Of a stretch of DNA of 64,000 nucleotides, positions 52,212 through 62,837 are shown piece by piece. The notes below the pieces were generated by a model, which saw nothing but the letters and a program-made list of their open reading frames with translations, was not told the origin of the DNA and searched no databases. Source of the stretch: Symbiodinium natans (lineage: Eukaryota; Sar; Dinophyceae; Suessiales; Symbiodiniaceae); assembly GCA_905221605.1 (NCBI GenBank), contig CAJNDS010000507.1:17501-81500 (forward strand). The letters run 5' to 3'. The translations under genes and the position numbers were made by a program. Each line of letters opens with the position of its first letter. Position 1 is the first letter of the stretch.

Positions 52212-52365
52212 CCCAAAACCCTAAGAACCCTAAGAACCCTACACCCTACACCCTGCACCCTAAACCCTAAACCCTAAACCCTAAACCCTAAACCCTAAAC
52301 CCTAAACCCTAAGATCTAAGACCTAAGACCTAAAAACCCTAAACCCTAAACGCTAAACCCTAAAG
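52212..52365 (-). repeat. CCCTAAA tract with AAGACCT insert
   Basis: CCCTAAGAA and CCCTACA variants at the left, canonical units in the middle, then three TAAGACC(T)-type units. Confidence 0.9.
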
Positions 52366-52542
52366 TTAAGTGCAGGAGCCGTCGGCTTGGACCAAACATC
52401 TCAGACTTGCGGAAGTGTTCGCGCTCTGTGTGGACATAGCTAACCTCATCAACTTTCCGAAAGCTGTCCTACTCAAAAGCGGAGGAAGCATCACATATCC
52501 CTAAGCCCTAAACCCTAAACCCTAAACCCTAAACCACAAAGC

Positions 52543-52660
52543 GTTGCGTCGGTGCGTCGGTGCGTCGGTGCGTCGGTCCATCGGTCCGTCGGTCCATCGG
52601 TCCGTCGGTCCATCGGTCCGTCGGTCGGTCTCTGTGTGTCTCTCTGTGTCTCTCTCTGTT
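52543..52660 (+). repeat. GTGCGTCG / GTCCATCGGTCCGTCG octamer repeat
   Basis: Four GTGCGTCG units, then alternating GTCCATCG and GTCCGTCG (a 16-bp dimer), then a TCTGTGTG simple stretch. It follows a short C-type tract (52500-52535). Confidence 0.95.
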
Positions 52661-52662
52661 GG

Positions 52663-52720
52663 TTTAGGGTTTAGGGTTTAGGGTTTAGGGTTTAGGGTTT
52701 AGGGTTTAGGGTTTAGGGTG
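52663..52720 (+). repeat. TTTAGGG tract
   Basis: About eight perfect units. Confidence 0.95.
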
Positions 52721-52895
52721 CGTTTGTGTTTGTGTTTTAGGGGTCGATTTGCACATGGTTGCAGAAACGCAGCAGGGGCCACGCAGCCATTGGCTGACAA
52801 GACGCGGCGTCACCATGATCAAAGCCTCAACCCAAACCCTCAGCCCTAAACCTGAAACCCTAGACCCTAGACCCTAAACTCTAAACCCTAAGTTC

Positions 52896-54333
52896 GGCAG
52901 ACCGGTCGCTTGTGCCCGCTTTAGGCTGGTCAGTTGTGCCCGCCTTACGCGGGTCACTTGTGCCCGCGTACGTGCCTCAAATCACAGCAGGGCCGCACTT
53001 TGGGCCACCTCCCGCCCCCTCCCCCCCTTCCCCCTCCACCCCCTCCCAAGCACTGCGGCTGACCGTGCAGGGCGCATTGGTCAACAACAGTCGTTTTTTT
53101 GCCCCTCGAAACCCGAACCCTGAACCCAGAAGGAACTGACCCGATGCCTTGTGTGGAAAGCTTCCCTCGGGTCAGATGCCTGTAAACACCCAGCCCCCCC
53201 CTTCCCCCTTCCCCCTCCACCCCCTCCCAAGCACTCCGGCTGACCGTGCAGGGCGCATCGGGCAACAACAGTCGTTTTTTTACCCCTCCAAACCCGAACC
53301 CTGGACCCAGAAACAACTGACCTGAGGCCTTGCGTGGAAGGCTCCCCTTGGGTCAGATGTCTGTAGACGCCCAGCCCGCCCAAGCCCCCCCTCGCCGCCG
53401 CCCCCTTCCCCCTCCACCCCCTCCCAAGCACTGCGGCTGACCGTGCAGGGCTCCCCCTGCGGCTGACCGTGCAGGGCGCGTTGGTCAACAACAGTCGTTT
53501 TTGCCCCTCGAACCCCCCCCCCATCCCCCCTCCCCTCACCCGTTTCCAGGGCGGGTGACTGGGTGTGGTGTGTGGCGTCAAACAAGCTTATTCTTATCCC
53601 CCCCCCCTTCCCCCCGTTGCAGGGCGGGTGACTGGATGCGGTTGTGTTGAGCGCGTCAAACAAGCTTATTCTTGTCCCCCCCCTCCACCCCCCTCCCCCC
53701 TCCCTCACCCGTTAGGACTGGATGTGGTTGACTGGATGTGGTTGTGTTGCCCCCCCTCCCCCCTCCCCTCACCCGTTTCCAGGGCGGGTGACTGGGTGTG
53801 GTGTGTGGCGTCAAACAAGCTTATTCTTATCCCTCCCCCCCGTTGCAGGGCGGGTGACTGGATGCGGTTGTGTAGCGCGTCAAATAAGCTTATTCTTGCC
53901 CCCCCCCCCCCCCCCCCCCTCCCCCCTCCCTCACCCGTTAGGACTGGATGTGGTTGACTGGATGTGGTTGTGTTGCCCCCCCTCCGCCCCTCCCCTCACC
54001 CGTTTCAAACAAGCTTATTCTTATCCCCCCCCCCTCCCCTCCCCCCCGCCCGTTGCAGGGCGGGTGACTGGATGTTATTCTTGTCCCCCCCCTCCCCTCC
54101 CCCCCCCTCCTCCTCACCCGTTGGGACTGGATGTGGTTGACTGGATGTGGTTGTGTTGACCGCCTCAAACAAGCTTATTCTTATCCCCCCCCCCCTCCCC
54201 ACCCCCCCACCCCCCCAGAAACGTGGGCACAAGTGACGGGGTACGTGGGCACAAGTGACGGGGTACGTGGGCGCAAGTGACCCGAAACCGCGTGGGCACA
54301 AGTGACCGCGATCGCGTGGGCACAAGTGACGGG
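52896..54333. mobile_element. Composite tandem-repeat block with inverted terminal arrays
   Basis: The left border has three (G)GTC(A/G)(C/G)TTGTGCCCGC units (52903-52970). The right border has five CGTGGGCACAAGTGAC units (54224-54333), the reverse complement. Inside are three units with CTGACCGTGCAGGGCGC, CAACAACAGTCGTTTTT, GCCCCTC and AACCC, starting near 53058, 53238 and 53457. About seven units follow with GGGTGACTGG(A/G)TG, CGTCAAACAAGCTTATTCTT and long C/T runs (53545-54200). No transposase frame is visible. The glycine- and arginine-rich frames arise from the repeats. Confidence 0.6.
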
Positions 54334-54334
54334 G

Positions 54335-54840
54335 CTGCCAACCCTAAGCCCTAAACCCTAAACCCTAAACCCTAGACCCTAAACCCTAAACCCTAAACCC
54401 TAGACCCTAAACCTAAGCCCTAAACCCTAGACCCCAAACCCGAAACAGCCGAAGGTCCCAAGTAGCTAGACCCTTCATGAAGGCCGTCCTTTGCGCCAGA
54501 AGGCCCTAAACCCTAAACCCTAAACCCTAAACCCTAAACCCTAAACCCTAAACCCTAAACCCTAAACCCTAAACCCTAAACCCTAAACCCTAAACCCTAA
54601 ACCCTAAACCCTAAACCCTAAACCCTAACCCTAAACCCCCTAAACCCTAAACCCTAAACCCTAAACCCTAACCCCTAAACCCTAAACCCTAAACCCTACC
54701 CTAAACCCTAAACCCTAAGCCCTAAACCCTAAACCCTAAACCCTAAACCCTAAACCCTAAACCCTAAACCCCAAACCCTAAACCCTAAACCCCAACCCGA
54801 AACCCGAAACCCTAAACCCGAAACCCTAAACCCTAAACCC
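54335..54840 (-). repeat. CCCTAAA tracts
   Basis: Degenerate at 54335-54445 and long and canonical at 54505-54840 (about 47 units with a few CCCTAACC slips and CCCGAAA). Confidence 0.97.
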
Positions 54841-54890
54841 CCCCCGCTCTCTTACTCTCGCACTTAACAACAAGGACGCGCCCCAGGCAG

Positions 54891-55010
54891 ATGGCCCAAA
54901 TCTGGGAGGTCATTGGCGGTGCGCAGAAGGGAGGCATCGTGGTTCGCACCTCGAAGGAGCACCTTTCAAACGCGCGAGAGCGAGAGTGCGGAGGCTTCCA
55001 AAGGATCTAG
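54891..55010 (+). CDS. WEV(V/I)GG-family exon-like shard with ATG and stop
   Basis: ATG at 54891 is preceded by CAG, a possible acceptor. The 39-codon frame reads MAQIWEVIGGAQKGGIVV then RTSKEHLSNARERECGGF and ends at TAG. The core WEVIGG..KGGI(V/L)VR recurs at 59730 in WEVVGGMEKGGLLVR. From memory, similar YEVVGG.DKGGI.VR segments occur in dinoflagellate proteins, but I cannot name the domain. It may be a genuine first exon or a relic. Confidence 0.5.
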   Translation: MAQIWEVIGGAQKGGIVVRTSKEHLSNARERECGGFQRI

Positions 55011-55034
55011 GCCCAAAACTCCACAAGCACCAAC

Positions 55035-55125
55035 GGGGGGTTTACGATAATCAGGGACCCCTAAAATAGTAGGATCCCCTTATAGTAAGGACCCCAAAAG
55101 GGTAGCCCTAATATCGTAGACCCCC
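55035..55125 (+). mobile_element. MITE-like element, family B, best copy
   Basis: The left end GGGGGGTTTACGATAATCAG and the right end CTAATATCGTAGACCCCC are inverted repeats. The interior carries AATAGTAGGATCCCCTTATA. Copies at 13153-13249 (inverted) and 35969-36069. Confidence 0.65.
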
Positions 55126-55440
55126 AAACATCCCTTTTTGCCCTAAACCCTGAATGGCGGTGTCACTGCATCAGGTTGGGCTTGGGGCTTTCTGGGTTGT
55201 CCCTGTTGTTGCTTTTCGGTGGGAATAGAGGGGGTGCCCGTGGGTGCCTGTAGACCCTAGACTTGAGGTAGACACCCGTAAGCCGTAAACCCCAAGCCCA
55301 AAGCCCCAAACCCCCACAACACTACAGCTCGCAACCCTTGACCCACCACCCTGAACCCATAAACCGCCTTCATAATCATCCCCAACCTCGCCCTTCAACC
55401 CTCAACTCTAAACCCCTCAACCCTCAACCCTCCTTACTAA
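55126..55440. other. Spacer with scattered C-type variants
   Basis: Isolated CCCTAAA/CCCCAAA-like units. No gene recognised. Confidence 0.5.
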
Positions 55441-55570
55441 ACCATAAACCCTAGACGCGAAGCCCTAAACCCTAAATCCTAAACCCTAAACCCTAAACCC
55501 TAAACCCTAAACCCTAAACCCTAAACCCTAAACCCTAAACCCTAAACCCTAAACCCTAAACCCTAAAGAA
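55440..55570 (-). repeat. CCCTAAA tract
   Basis: About 18 units. Confidence 0.96.
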
Positions 55571-55654
55571 TCAGCCCTCAACCACCAATCCTACATCTTG
55601 TAAACCCGCAAACCACCCAAACCCTCTTATGCGAAACCCTGAGCCCTAAACCCT

Positions 55655-55830
55655 AAACCATCTAAATACCCTAAATACCCTAAATGCCCTAAATGCCCTA
55701 AGTACCCTAAATACCCTAAATACCCTAAATGCCCTAAATGCCCTAAACACCCTAAATACCCTAAATGCCCTAAATACCCTAAATACCCTAAATACCCTAA
55801 ATACCCTACATACCCTGACCCTAAACACCC
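55655..55830 (-). repeat. CCCTAAATA / CCCTAAATG 9-mer tract
   Basis: About 17 nonamers, a telomeric heptamer extended by TA, TG or CA. Confidence 0.96.
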
Positions 55831-55984
55831 TTGCCCGAAGCCCTGAACCCGAAGCCCGCAACCCCTAAAACCGCCAAAACCACAAGGAGACCAGCTCCGA
55901 ACCTTTCCCCGAGCGGCTGCAAACGGGTGCCCTCATCCTCCAGCGCGCCAAAGCTCCTCGGGCGACCTTCGTTTTGGGGGTGCT

Positions 55985-56200
55985 GGGTTTAGGGTTTAGG
56001 GTTTAGGGTTTAGGGTTTAGGGTTTAGGGTTTAGGGTTTAGGGTTTAGGGTTTAGGGGTTGAGACTTTAAGAGTTTAGGGTTTAGGGTTTAGGGTTTAGG
56101 GAAGTTTAGGGTTTAGCGTTTAGGGTTGTTTAGGGTTTAAGAGCTTAGGGTTGCGGGTTTACGGGTTTAGGGTCTAGCGTTTCGGAGTTTAGGAGTCTCA
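55985..56200 (+). repeat. TTTAGGG tract
   Basis: About 10 perfect units then increasingly degenerate ones. Confidence 0.95.
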
Positions 56201-56760
56201 GATAAGCGTACCTTTTTCGTGGTCCCCTACAATGAGGATTCTACTATTCCGGGGGGTGAATTAGGGTACCCTTATTGTGGGAGAGGGCCATGTGCAGGGG
56301 TTTGAGGCTGCAAATATTTGCAGGGTTTTGGGTTTAGGCACCCTTTCCCAGGCCGGTCGTTAGCACTGTGGACCCGCTTAGGTCCAAGGTAGCCCTAAAC
56401 CCTTGCATTGCTGCGGGGAGGCTTTGGCTTCCTTTTCAGGGCCCCCCCAGGCTCACAAAACCACAAAGGTAGCCAAGGGCCAACAATGAGTATTCTTGCT
56501 TCAGGGCTGCAACTGATGTTGAACCAAAATTGGCCCTAGAAGCGCCGAAAGAATTGGCCTCGGGGTCAAATTTGCAAATATGTCAAATTTGCCCAAATCT
56601 GCCCAGATTTGCCCAGATTTGCCCAGATTTGCCCGCATGGGCGCTTGAAAGACCAAGAATTTTCATTTTTGCTCCCAGATGCCCCTAGAGGCCTCCCCAG
56701 ATGCAAACGACAAAAAAACGGTTCTTGCTTCAAAGCCACCCCCCCCCCTCCCTGGTCCCT
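56201..56760. other. Spacer with partial MITE-B motif and a 10-11 bp tandem
   Basis: GGATTCTACTATTCC at about 56236 matches the interior of MITE family B in reverse. GCCCAGATTT is repeated at 56590-56632. No gene recognised. Confidence 0.6.
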
Positions 56761-56763
56761 GGT

Positions 56764-56888
56764 TTAGGATTTATAGGGTTTAGGGTTTAGGGTATAGGGT
56801 ATAGGGTTTAGGGTTGAGGATTTATAGGGTATAAGGTATAGGGTATAGGGTTTAGGATTTATAGGGTATAGGGTATAGGGTTTAGGGT
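56764..56888 (+). repeat. TATAGGG-variant tract
   Basis: Interleaved TATAGGG and TTTAGGG units with repeated TTTAGGATTTATAGGG. Confidence 0.93.
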
Positions 56889-57400
56889 CGAGGGTGCCCT
56901 GGCATAAGCTTGGGTTGAGCCTCCCATACATTTCGAAGATTCCAAAACCGGTCATAGGGCCGCCAGCCGGCATAAACTGCTCTCCTGGCAGTCGTGGGGA
57001 TCGCAGGGGGCCTCCAGGCTGCCAACAAAGAGGACCACAACACCTGGCAAGCTGAAAGCTTACAAAAACCGACCACAAAGTGGAGTTTAGTCGAGCCTGA
57101 AAATTTACAAAAGCCCACAAAGTGGAGCCTAGTCAGCCTGCGCATTGCCGACGCTACCTTGAGACAATCCACACGCCTTGCCAAGCCATTGAGAGCACAC
57201 GGAGCGACATTTCGAAAAGGTTGGCTCGTCAAAAGAATGTGTCCCCCCTTACTGCGGGAGGTGCCCGGCAAACTCGTCTACGCAAGACCATGGAGTGAAG
57301 TCTAGCAACCGGCTAGAAGCATAACCCCCTTGCTAGGGGTTTGGGGGGTAGAGCACATCCCCACACCCTAAATTAGCGTTTAGAGGCCCTAAAGCCTGAA
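56889..57400. other. Spacer with a 35-45 bp direct repeat
   Basis: ACCACAAAGTGGAG(T/C)(T)TAGTC(GA)GCCTG occurs at about 57071 and 57111. Frames of 100-130 codons on both strands show no motif, so no gene is called. Confidence 0.5.
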
Positions 57401-58440
57401 GCTAACCCCTAAACCCTGAACCCTGAACCCTGAACCCTAAACCCTGAACCCTAAACTGCAAGGATGGCGATCGCTTGCAGTATCAGCTCGTGGAGGGCCA
57501 GGCACACGTGTTTCAGGGTTTGCGGGCCCAAACCCTAAACCCTAAACACTAAATCCTCAGCCCTAAACCCTAAACCCTGAACCCTAAACCCTAAACCTTT
57601 AACCCTAAACCCTAAACCCCTAAACCCTAAACCCTAAAGTAGGGTTTCAGGACTTCAGGTTTTTGGGAGCTTGGCCGCTTCTCTCAAAACATTAATGAGA
57701 GAACAGCTTCTGAAGATATCAGAGGCAGAGTGCACATTGGCCTTGGCAACGGCCTGCCCTGCAGTGCACGCAGCCGTGGGGACATCAGCAACAGCTGATG
57801 ATGCTGCCCCCTAACCCTAAACCCTGATCCCTAGACCCCAAACCCTAAACCCTATAATTACCCTAAACCCTAAACCCTGAACCCTGAACCCTAAACCCTA
57901 AACCCTAAACCCTAAACCCTGGGGGTTTCAAGCGGTTCGTGTGCGTAGCCCTCATCCGAACCGCGAGCCTTAGGCCACAAAAGGGGGGAACCCACGGCCG
58001 CGATCCTCAACGGGATCAGGGGTTTGGCTTTAATTGCCCTTCCGGCAAAACTTCCCTGAAATTCCTAGGCCCTGCAATCTGGGCTGAGCACATTCTGTGT
58101 GCTAAGCCCTAAACCTTAAACCACAAGAGCTGAAACCCAAGAATCCATACCCAACAACCCTAACCGAACGTCCCTGAACCTCTAAACCCTAAACCCCAAG
58201 CCCCAAGCCCCAAGCCCCAAACCCCAAACCCCAAACCCTAAACCCGAAACCCGAAACCCTATCCCCTAAACCCTAAACCCTAAACCCCAAACCCGAAACC
58301 CCCAGGCCCCCAAGCCCCTGAGCCCTAAGCCCTGCCCAGGGACCTGCGTCGGGTTGGATTTCCTTTGCAGCACAAGGAAAGCCGTTCCGCGGCTCTCGCA
58401 TGGGTTTTTGGGGTCTAGGCCAGAGGGTGTAGGGTTTAGG
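57401..58440 (-). repeat. Short CCCTAAA/CCCTGAA tracts and spacers
   Basis: C-type at 57408-57455, 57530-57640, 57812-57920 and 58170-58320 (CCCCAAG/CCCCAAA block). Spacers of 100-250 bp have no gene recognised. Confidence 0.8.
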
Positions 58441-59235
58441 GTTTAGGGCTTGGAACTTCGGGCTTGGGTGTTGGTTTCAAGGCTGTCAAGCTCAGGGCGG
58501 TTTAGGGCTCAGGCTTTAAGGTTTAGGCTTGGAGTTTTGGGCTTGGGGTTCCAGAGCGAACTCTATTTACCATTGAATGTATCATTGAATCACTGGATTC
58601 CTCACGATGGTACCAAGTCTTTCTTGTCATTTCCTTGGCTGTTTTTGCGCGTGAATGACATGCATGTTTACAAGCAACCTTGAGGAAACTCTATCATCAA
58701 TCGCTTCTCTCCGCCTTTCCTTTTTTTTGAAAGTATGCCCTCTTAACGCCCGTATTAACATAGCTAAACCTGATTAAGACTGTGTGTGCGTTTAGGGTTT
58801 CGGTTTTAGGGTGGAAAGTGTAGTCTCTCAACCCAAGGCTCTACACGCTAAGGAGCCTTCGTCTTGAAGGGTCTGGAGTTCTAACACTCCTAACCCTGCA
58901 ACGGAGACTCCCTGCGCGCCTACGTCGTGAACTGCCCACCACCCTAAATCTTACTTCCTAAACCCTAAACTACCCTAAATCCTAAACCCTAAATTAGGAT
59001 TAGTAATCCCTAAATCCTAAACCCAAGGGTGGAAGCATGAGCACGTATTATGGTCCCTTACCCTTCTGTACAGGGATCCGAAGCATGGGCCCTTATTATA
59101 TGCTGTGTTGGCGCTGTGTTTCTAAGGGTTATATAACAAGGAACCCAAATTTAGGGCCCATACTCGGAACCGTAAATTAACCCAAAACACCCGCCCCAAA
59201 CCTAAGGCCTCAACCCTAAACCTAAACTTTTAACC
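58441..59235. other. 800 bp of mostly non-telomeric sequence
   Basis: 58560-58760 is AT-richer. 58950-59010 has C-type variants with CCCTAAAT. 59050-59175 holds ATGGGCCCTTATTATAT and TTTAGGGCCCATA, similar to the ends of family D elements. No gene recognised. Confidence 0.5.
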
Positions 59236-59244
59236 ATCAACCCT

Positions 59245-59360
59245 GAACACCTGACCCCTAAACCCTAAACCCTAAACCCTGAACCCTGAACCCTAAACCC
59301 GAAACCCTAAACCCTAAACCCTAAACCCTAAACCCTAAACCCTAAACCCTAAACCCTAAC
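59245..59360 (-). repeat. CCCTAAA tract
   Basis: About 15 units. Confidence 0.96.
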
Positions 59361-59404
59361 AACACAAAGTCGACCTCCGCCCTCAGGCCCTTCTCGTTTT
59401 CGAC

Positions 59405-59715
59405 GTGGGGTTTCGGGTTCAGGGGTTCAGGGTTCAGGGGTTCAGGGATTTAGGGTTTAGGGTTTAGGGTTTAGGGTTCAGGGTTTAGGGTTTAGGGTTT
59501 CGGGTTCGGGGTTTAGGGTCTGGGGTCCAAATTCGGGGTCGAGAGGCTTTTGGTTTGGGGTTCAGGGTCTAATGTTCAGGGGTTTTATTTAGGGTTTAGT
59601 GTTCAGGTGTTTCTGGTTTAGGGTTTTGGGTTCAGGATTTAGGGTTTAGTGTTTGGGGTTTGGGGTTTGGGGTTTAGGGTTTAGGGTTAGGGTTTGGGGT
59701 ATAGGGTTGAGGGCT
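59405..59715 (+). repeat. Heterogeneous TTTAGGG/TTCAGGG tract
   Basis: About 300 bp of G-type units with TTCAGGG(G), TTTGGGG and TTTCGGG variants. Confidence 0.93.
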
Positions 59716-59729
59716 TTTGAGCGCTGAGG

Positions 59730-59811
59730 CTTCTGGCACCTCGCCACGACCTCTGGGAGGTGGTCGGGGGCATGGAGAAGGGTGGACTCCTCGTTCGTAA
59801 AGGCAGCGCAG
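59730..59811 (+). CDS. WEVVGG-family exon-like shard followed by a GT-starting telomeric tract
   Basis: Encodes LAPRHDLWEVVGGMEKGG followed by LLVRKGSA. Homologous to 54891. The coding end GCGCAG is followed at once by GTGTTTAGGG, so a 5' splice site would coincide with the start of the G-type tract 59814-59880. The left flank also ends in G-type repeats. See the telomeric-intron finding. Confidence 0.45.
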
Positions 59812-59813
59812 GT

Positions 59814-59880
59814 GTTTAGGGTTCAGGGTTTAGGGTTTAGGGTTTAGGGTTTAGGGTTTAGGGTTTAGGGTTTGGGGGTT
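59814..59880 (+). repeat. TTTAGGG tract
   Basis: About nine units. Confidence 0.96.
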
Positions 59881-60064
59881 TGCCCAAACTCCTTAGGCCA
59901 TCAGACCCTTAAACCCTGAGAGCTAGAATGTGGCCCGAACCCAGCCTGAACCCCGAAACCCTAAACCCTATATAAAGCCTACGGTCTAACGCCCTAGAGC
60001 TCACTGGTTTCAAGTGTTACAAGCCCAAGCCCTACACTCTCGTGCCTTGACGTTGAGACCCCGA

Positions 60065-60250
60065 GGGCTAGGGTTTAAGGTTTATGGTTTAGGGTTTAGG
60101 GTTTAGGGTTTTAGGGTTTAGGGTTTTAAGGTTTAGGGCTTAGGGCTTAGGGCTTAGTGTTTAGGGTTTAGGGTTCAGGGTTCAGGGTTTAGAGTTTAGG
60201 GCTCTGGGTTCAGGTGTTCAGGGTTCAGAGTTTAGGGTTTACACTCGGCC
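60065..60250 (+). repeat. Degenerate TTTAGGG tract
   Basis: Many slips (TTTTAGGG, GCTTAGG, TTCAGGG). Confidence 0.9.
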
Positions 60251-60830
60251 CGAAACCCGTAAGTTCAGAGTTTAGGGTTTACACAAGCCCCCTCTGGCGC
60301 CGGGAGGGCCTGAGCTGACCTCGGAGGCGTTGCCCGAGCGCCTTGCGCAACTGGGCCGAGTAATCTTTGTTTGCGCAGGGCTCATTGTTTGGGGTTAGGG
60401 TTTAGGGTTCAGGGTTTTTTGGGTTTGTTTAGGGTTTAGTTTTTTGGGTTTAAGTGTTCAGGGGTTAGGGTTTGAGGTTGTGCATCGTTTGGGGCTTAAA
60501 GCCTACAAATCTTCCGGTTTCGTCCTTAGGGTTAGGTAGCAGCCTTTGATTTTGGTGTTTAGTTCTTTGGGACAGGTTCGAAAGTGTTTATCACCCGCAT
60601 TCAGCCCCCCAACCCTGACTTACCCAGTAGACTGTCTGGGTAGGAATCTACAGTTTGTTGAGGACACACCCTCCAATCCTCAAACCCCTAAACCCAAACG
60701 TCCTCAACCCGAGCGCAAACCCCCAACCCTTAAGCCCTAAACCAAAACCCTAAACCCTAAACCCAAAGTCCTCAACCCAAACGCAAAAAAAACCCCAACC
60801 CTTGCCCCCAAAGCCCCTGAGCTCTTGCGA
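60251..60830. other. Spacer with minor G- and C-type units
   Basis: 60300-60375 reads open on the plus strand (ELTSEALPERLAQLGRV), which is protein-like but unrecognised. The remainder shows nothing. Confidence 0.45.
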
Positions 60831-60832
60831 AC

Positions 60833-60975
60833 CCTAACCCCTAAACCCTAAATCCTAAACCCTAAACCCTAAACCCTACACCCGAAACCCTACACCCTAA
60901 ACCCTAAACCCCTAAACCCTAAACCCTAAACCCTAAACCCCTAAACCCTAAACCCTAAACCCTAAACCCTAAACC
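60833..60975 (-). repeat. CCCTAAA tract
   Basis: About 20 units with CCCTACA and CCCCTAAA variants. Confidence 0.95.
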
Positions 60976-61094
60976 CCCGGAAGCCTCCTCCGGTGCAAGT
61001 GTCAGGACCGGTTCATTCGTGCAGGAGCTTCGCCTTGCCTGGTTCGGCTTTTGGGTGCTGAACTCTCCGTGCTGTAGTGATTTCGAGTGTTTCG

Positions 61095-61260
61095 GTTTTA
61101 GGGTTTAGGGTTTAGGGTTTAGGGTTTAGGGTTTAGGCTTTAGGGTTTAGGGTTTAGGGTTTAGGGTGTGGAGTTCAGGGTTCAGGGTGTTGGTGGGCTT
61201 GGGATCAGGGATGTCGAGTTTGGGGTTTGGGGTTTCGGGTGCGGGGTTGGTATCTAGTGC
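61095..61260 (+). repeat. TTTAGGG tract, degrading rightward
   Basis: About 10 clean units then variants. Confidence 0.92.
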
Positions 61261-61274
61261 AGGGTTTGTGATTG

Positions 61275-61820
61275 AACCCTAAACCCTAAACCCTGAACCC
61301 TAAACCCTAAACCCTAAACCCTAAACTCTAAACCCTAAACCCTAAATTGTTTGGAGTGTAGGTCTTGTGCTCTTCGTTACTGAAAATTTCTCTTGCCCAG
61401 AGAACCCTACACTTCCAGAACCCCAACACCCTACACCCCTGATCCCAAGCCCACCAACACCCTGAACCTGGACTCAAACCCTTACTAAACCCTAAACACT
61501 AAACCCTCAACCCTACACCCTAAGCCCTAATCCTGCTGCGCCTGAAAAGAGCGATTCCGGTTTTAAAAAATTCACCTAAACCCTAAACCCTAAACCCTAA
61601 ACCCTAAACCCTAAACCCTAAACCCTAAACCCTGAACCCTGAACCCTGAACCCTGAACCCTGAACCCTGAACCCTAAACCCTAAACCCTAAACCGCTAAA
61701 CCCTAAACCCTCGACTCTAAACCCTAAACCCTAAACCCGAAACCCTAAACCCTAAACCCTAAACCCTAAACCCTAACCGCAAACCCTAGACCCTAGACCC
61801 TAAACCCTAAACCCTAAACT
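61275..61820 (-). repeat. CCCTAAA tracts
   Basis: 61275-61347, then 61570-61820 containing a block of six CCCTGAA units. The 61350-61570 spacer has only degenerate units. Confidence 0.95.
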
Positions 61821-61927
61821 CCCGCACAAGGAGCTGCAACCGCCCAGCGAGGGGCGGCTTCGATTCGCGCGGCTCACGGGCCGTGGTCCGAATCAGGGCT
61901 ACGTCAGCCTGCAGGACTGCCCGAGGG

Positions 61928-62062
61928 GGTTTGGGGTTTCGGGTTTGGGGTTTAGGGTTTAGGGTTTGGGGTTCAGGGTTTGGGGTTTAGGGTTTGGGGT
62001 TTCGGGTCTGGGGTTTAGGGTTTGGGGTTTGGGGTCTGGGGTTTGGGGTTTGGGGTTTTGGT
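61928..62062 (+). repeat. TTTGGGG/TTTAGGG tract
   Basis: About 19 units, mostly TTTGGGG. Confidence 0.94.
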
Positions 62063-62164
62063 TTAGGGTCGGGCTTGTATGGGGTTTGGAGCTTGGAGGT
62101 GAGATAAAGGGAATGCCTGGGTGCGTCAATGTTGTTCCCTGATCCTTCTCAACTATATGCCCCC

Positions 62165-62355
62165 ATACCCTAAACCCTAAACCCTGAACCCGAAGCCCGA
62201 AGCGCTAAACCCTAAACCCTAAACCCTAAACCCTAAACCCTAAACCCTAAACCCTAAACCCTAAACCCTAAACCCTAAGCCCTAAACCCTAAACCCTAAA
62301 CCCTAAACCCTAAACTCTAAACTCTAAACCCTAAACCCTAAACCCCAAACTCTAA
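62165..62355 (-). repeat. CCCTAAA tract
   Basis: About 26 units. Confidence 0.96.
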
Positions 62356-62363
62356 ACCCATAC

Positions 62364-62402
62364 TGGGGGGGGCGGAGGTGGGGTGGGGGGGGGGGGGGGG
62401 GG
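62364..62402 (+). repeat. Poly-G run
   Basis: GGGGGG-rich with 16 or more consecutive G at the right. Confidence 0.9.
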
Positions 62403-62480
62403 CATGTTCAGGCCAGGAGGGGCGGGTGGGGCCGGCTGGCGGTTTCGGGATCCAGGGTAGGGCTTTGTGGACCTTTTTGT

Positions 62481-62545
62481 AGGGTTTAGGGTTTAGGGTT
62501 TAGGGTTTAGGGTTTAGGGTTTAGGGTTTAGGGTTTAGGGTCTTG
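62481..62545 (+). repeat. TTTAGGG tract
   Basis: About nine units. Confidence 0.96.
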
Positions 62546-62619
62546 AGAGGGTTTGGTGGTGAAGGCTTGGTCTTTGGTATGGGTTTTGGCTTGGAGGATG
62601 CACGACCCTGAGCCCTCAA

Positions 62620-62732
62620 CTCTAAACCCTAACCCTAAACCCTAAACCCTAACCCTAAACCCTAAACCCTAAACCCTAAACCCCAAACCCCAAACCCCAA
62701 ACCCCAAACCCCAAACCCCAAACCCCAAACCA
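62620..62732 (-). repeat. CCCTAAA then CCCCAAA tract
   Basis: A block of eight CCCCAAA units at the right end. Confidence 0.95.
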
Positions 62733-62837
62733 ACCCGGGTGGAATTGGGGCCTAAGGGTTTGGCGTGCCTCTGCCTGGCTTGAGAGTGTCACTGCGCTGT
62801 CCGGCTCATCAGCTACAAATATGCCCAAGACGCACCA

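Noticed and set aside
53081-54325. Arg/Gly-rich and Pro-rich frames
   Set aside because: They arise from C/T runs and tandem units of the composite repeat block.
56882-57305. 129-codon minus and 103-codon plus frames
   Set aside because: Both cover the same spacer with an internal direct repeat. Neither shows a motif or splice context.
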